A stretch of DNA of 9,071 nucleotides from Spirochaetaceae bacterium (GTDB lineage: Bacteria > Spirochaetota > Spirochaetia > Treponematales > Breznakiellaceae). The translations under genes and the position numbers were made by a program. Positions 7,206 to 9,071 of the stretch are shown piece after piece. Location: positions 1 through 9,071 of the forward strand of contig JAISZQ010000241.1 of NCBI GenBank assembly GCA_031269165.1, given 5' to 3'. Below the pieces are notes generated by a model, which saw only the letters and a list, made by a program, of their open reading frames with translations, had not been told where the DNA came from and did no database searches. The number at the start of each line of letters is the position of its first letter. Position 1 is the stretch's first letter.

Positions 7206-8216
7206 TCAATCCCGCTCTATTCTGAAGATTATCTTTTTTCCCTCAACTTCTCCGGTACAGACATAATAAGCCTCCTCAAACGTATAGGATATTACAGCGG
7301 AAGAACGGGTGGTGGTCGTCGTATAGATCGTTCTACCTCTACCACTAGGATCTAGGGCACTAGGAGTGACCTCCGTGGAGGTACTTTCATAGGACACTAA
7401 TACTTTGTGAACACCGACGGGGATAAAATAGTATCTGTATCGTCCGTGTTCGTCTGAATAGTAATTCCCCGGGGATTTACCGTCAATAGACTTAATACTA
7501 TAATTAATACTATAATCATCATAGCCGTGGATAGCCGCCATTTTTGGCAGCAGCTTCCCCTCGTGCGTCCAGCCGGATGCCCCATTTCTTTCATAGATGC
7601 CGGGTTTGCACCCGGTTGTCACAAACACCGGAGTCAGCGTACCCAAGGCGTTCGGGTTGACCATCTTGCCCTCCAGAAGCCCCTGCACCACAACACGTTC
7701 CAGCGGGTTTTCATCGAATGCCGCATTGCCAATAGTTACGCTGTCGGGGATGGTAACGCTGGTCAGTTGGTTGCCCTTGAATGCCCTATAGTCAATTTTT
7801 GTTACGCTGTCGGGGATGGTAACGCTGGTCAGTTTATTGTTCTCGAACGCCACATAGCCAATTTCTGTTACGCTGTCGGGGATGGTAACGCTGGTCAGTC
7901 CCTTGTTCCTGAATACCCCGATATACGTGCTGCCGTCAGGAGATGTTACCCCGATTGCAGTGACTTTTTTCCCGCGCAACTTGGATGGAATAACAAGGTC
8001 TGTTGCAGTGCCGTCATACCCTACAATCTCTACGCCTCCTCCTTTAAACCGCCTAATCCGGAAATCGCCTACCAGACGAGTAGAAGCCCACCAACGCTCA
8101 GAAGTTGTAGCGCACCCCGTCAACACAACCCCGCATACCAAAGCGACGGCCAAAGCCGCCGCTATCCCGACTGTCCCGGCCCGCAGAGCGGGCTTTCTTA
8201 CCTTGTTCTTTGCCAT
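7206..8216 (-). CDS. BspA-type leucine-rich-repeat lipoprotein
   Basis: Predicted surface or periplasmic lipoprotein of 336 residues. The signal peptide is residues 1-35 with lipobox LTG-Cys35, almost identical to that of the next gene downstream. Residues about 60-172 are LRR_5/BspA-type repeats. One divergent repeat is followed by three that begin LTSVTIPDSVT and then I-x-x-x-A-F, with periods of 22, 22 and 21. Residues about 200-336 are beta-rich (YRYYFIPVGVHKVLVSYES; KKIIFRIERD) and of unknown family. BspA-type proteins are known in host-associated bacteria and protists, often in adhesion; that role is inferred here. The start at 8216 is chosen over an in-frame ATG at 8357 because it has GGAGG 6 bases upstream and gives the signal peptide directly. 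The longer frame runs through non-coding leader. The C-terminal third is notably more AT-rich than the N-terminus. Confidence 0.88.
   Translation of the reverse strand: MAKNKVRKPALRAGTVGIAAALAVALVCGVVLTGCATTSERWWASTRLVGDFRIRRFKGGGVEIVGYDGTATDLVIPSKLRGKKVTAIGVTSPDGSTYIGVFRNKGLTSVTIPDSVTEIGYVAFENNKLTSVTIPDSVTKIDYRAFKGNQLTSVTIPDSVTIGNAAFDENPLERVVVQGLLEGKMVNPNALGTLTPVFVTTGCKPGIYERNGASGWTHEGKLLPKMAAIHGYDDYSINYSIKSIDGKSPGNYYSDEHGRYRYYFIPVGVHKVLVSYESTSTEVTPSALDPSGRGRTIYTTTTTRSSAVISYTFEEAYYVCTGEVEGKKIIFRIERD
7735..7899 (-). repeat. Three identical 33-bp LRR-coding repeats
   Basis: The 33 bases encoding LTSVTIPDSVT are identical at 7735-7767, 7801-7833 and 7867-7899, spaced exactly 66 bases apart, while the bases between them vary. 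Zero synonymous change across three copies indicates recent duplication or gene conversion. Confidence 0.9.
8110..8216 (-). repeat. Signal-peptide cassette, copy 2 (107 bp)
   Basis: Partner of 6988-7094, with five base differences by hand count. It contains the palindrome GCCCGC-TCT-GCGGGC, which in copy 1 is one base pair shorter. It begins exactly at the ATG, and homology ends two bases past the lipobox Cys codon. Confidence 0.92.
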
Positions 8217-8239
8217 TTGACCCTCCTCTCGGTAAATGA

Positions 8240-8260
8240 CCAGTCCGCTTTGCGGATTGG
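8240..8260. promoter_or_regulatory. Leader hairpin upstream of the LRR lipoprotein gene
   Basis: CCAGTCCGC (8240-8248) pairs with GCGGATTGG (8252-8260) with one mismatch around a TTT loop, ending about 12 bases before the ribosome site in the gene direction. It could affect translation or message stability. I find no convincing -35/-10 pair in 8261-8370, so the promoter is unplaced. Confidence 0.35.
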
Positions 8261-8353
8261 TCCGTCTTAACGTTTGCGGGCGGTTCTTTCTCAGGGAACC
8301 CGTCCCGCGCTTGTACGCTGTTGATGCGCGTACCGCATATCCGCCATCCCCCG

Positions 8354-8502
8354 TCATTGCGGACCCCCGTCATTGCGAGCGAGCCGCTCGTGAGAGCGGG
8401 CGAAGCAATCCAGAAGGCAACGCGAAGCGTTTGCCCGCCATCCCGTTCTGGATTGCTTCACCAACGGCAAATTGCCGCCCGTTTGCCGCGCCCTCGCAAT
8501 GA
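8354..8502. repeat. Dispersed palindromic element, copy E
   Basis: A short left-arm stub (TCATTGCGGAC) lies at 8354. A full left arm follows, from TCATTGCGAGCGAGCCGC at 8370 to GAAGCAATCCAG at 8413. After 34 bases comes a right arm from CTGGATTGCTTCA at 8448 to CTCGCAATGA at 8502. This long-arm copy ends 12 bases before the 23-bp tandem array. Confidence 0.8.
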
Positions 8503-8514
8503 CGACACGCATCT

Positions 8515-8827
8515 CCCGCTCTAAGCCTGAGCGGGGTCCCGCTCCAAGCCTGAGCGGGGTCCCGCTCCAAGCCTGAGCGGGGTCCCGCTCCACGCCTGAG
8601 CGGGGTCCCGCTATCCGCCTGATCGGGGTCCCGCTCTAAGCCTGATCGGGGTCCCGCTCTATGCCTGATCGGGGTCCCGCTCTAGGCCTGATCGGGGTCC
8701 CGCTATAGGCCTGATCGGGGTCCCGCTATAGGCCTGATCGGGGTCCCGCTCCAAGCCTGATCGGGGTCCCGCTCCACGCCTGAGCGGGGTCCCGCTCCAA
8801 GCCTGAGCGGGATCCCGCTATAGGCCT
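8515..8827. repeat. 23-bp tandem array, 13 full units plus a partial
   Basis: Thirteen exact 23-base units run from 8515 to 8813, with a 14-base partial unit to 8827. Each unit has CCCGCT, a variable 4-base slot, then GCCTGAKCGGGGT. The slot reads in order CTAA, CCAA, CCAA, CCAC, ATCC, CTAA, CTAT, CTAG, ATAG, ATAG, CCAA, CCAC, CCAA, ATAG. The K base is G in units 1-4 and 12-13 and T in units 5-11. Across each junction AGCGGG-GT-CCCGCT forms a palindrome in the G units. As 23 is not a multiple of 3 and frames shift every unit, it is not coding. Apparent peptides here are artefacts. Confidence 0.95.
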
Positions 8828-8834
8828 TCCCCGG

Positions 8835-8935
8835 CTGGATTGCTTCGCCGCTTCGCGGCTCGCAATGACAACCCCCGCCGCGTCATTGCGAGCAAGCCGC
8901 CCGTCATTGCGAACCCGAAGGGTGAAGCAATCCAG
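8835..8935. repeat. Dispersed element, copy F (arms in reverse order)
   Basis: A right arm, CTGGATTGCTTCGCCGCTTC to CGCAATGA (8835-8868), comes first. It is followed by a left-arm stub TCATTGCGAGCAAGCCGCC (8883-8901) and a full variant left arm starting TCATTGCGAACCCGAAGG (8904-8935). The order is inverted relative to copies A, C and E, as if the tandem array were set between two elements. Confidence 0.75.
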
Positions 8936-8992
8936 TGTGAACGCCCTCCCCGACTAGTATTCCGACACGATTGTAACTGCGGATAAAAAAGA

Positions 8993-9070
8993 CTATCTGG
9001 TAAAGCATAGAGACCAAATATGGCCTTTATGCGCCGCAATGTACCGATCCTGTCTCAAAACTTCAATGTT
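8993..9070 (-). pseudogene. Possible 3' end of a decayed WD40-repeat gene (partial)
   Basis: A minus-strand frame open at the right edge reads IEVLRQDRYIAAHKGHIWSL, then CFTR, and ends at TAG (8993-8995). GH-I-x-x-L-x-F-T fits the core of a WD40 repeat, where F-S/T-P-D-G normally follows. Here a one-base shift next to CFT would restore FTPDS, and a further shift in the following T6 run gives FLSA. That suggests a WD40 blade broken by small indels. The evidence is only about 25 residues. It may equally be a chance frame, or an intact gene end of another family. A competing plus-strand frame from ATG at 9020 has no clear ribosome site. Confidence 0.25.
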
Positions 9071-9071
9071 T

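Noticed and set aside
7527..8270. 247-codon plus-strand open frame
   Set aside because: It lies antisense to the LRR lipoprotein gene and is kept open by its 66-bp repeats.
8217..8357. In-frame N-terminal extension of the LRR lipoprotein to an ATG at 8357
   Set aside because: It would bury the signal peptide 47 residues inside the protein. The start at 8216 has a strong ribosome site and matches the neighbouring gene's start.
8354..8593. Minus-strand open frames reading through the tandem array
   Set aside because: The 23-base unit shifts frame at every copy, and the peptides are translations of repeats.
8515..8827. CRISPR array
   Set aside because: The variable slot is only 4 bases, the period is 23, and there are no cas genes.
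9020..9071. Plus-strand ORF start MAFMRRNVPILSQ at the right edge
   Set aside because: There is no convincing ribosome site or promoter, every better-supported gene is on the other strand, and only 17 codons are visible.

Overview
The window looks like chromosomal DNA from an anaerobic, host- or gut-associated bacterium. My best guess is a spirochaete close to Treponema, for example a termite- or animal-gut treponeme. The reasons are a fused 2-hydroxyacyl-CoA-dehydratase-activase-type protein, two lipoproteins with BspA-type leucine-rich repeats or GG-x-I-x-x-N beta-helix repeats, and intergenic DNA full of short palindromic dispersed repeats. The organism call is inference; there is no rRNA or other taxonomic marker here.

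Every convincing gene reads on the minus strand. From left to right the window holds: a poly-C run at the edge (1-47); a small ORF start that enters that run (1-114) behind a near-consensus promoter (167-195); a repeat-filled gap with dispersed hairpin elements, GC hairpins and a perfect 40-bp palindrome (115-687); a 1432-residue fused activase/DUF2229 iron-sulfur protein (688-4986); a second repeat-filled gap (4987-5387); a 568-residue TPR plus beta-helix lipoprotein (5388-7094); a 336-residue leucine-rich-repeat lipoprotein (7206-8216); a third gap with two dispersed elements flanking a 23-bp tandem array of 13 full units (8217-8992); and, at the right edge, a short reading frame that may be a decayed WD40 gene (8993-9070).

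The activase-type protein is cytoplasmic and predicted to use ATP to drive low-potential electron transfer at Fe-S clusters. The two lipoproteins are predicted surface or periplasmic proteins. They are unrelated in their mature parts, yet share an almost identical 107-bp segment that runs from the ATG to the lipobox cysteine. That is the clearest unusual signal: a secretion-signal cassette carried as a unit by different passenger proteins.

The three gaps are built from the same few modules: CATTGCGAG/CAATCCAG hairpins, AATGGAAAATTGATAA modules, CCCCC-GAA-GGGGG hairpins and a GTGGTTAGTGG hairpin. I see no tRNA, rRNA, CRISPR array, transposase or defence operon.
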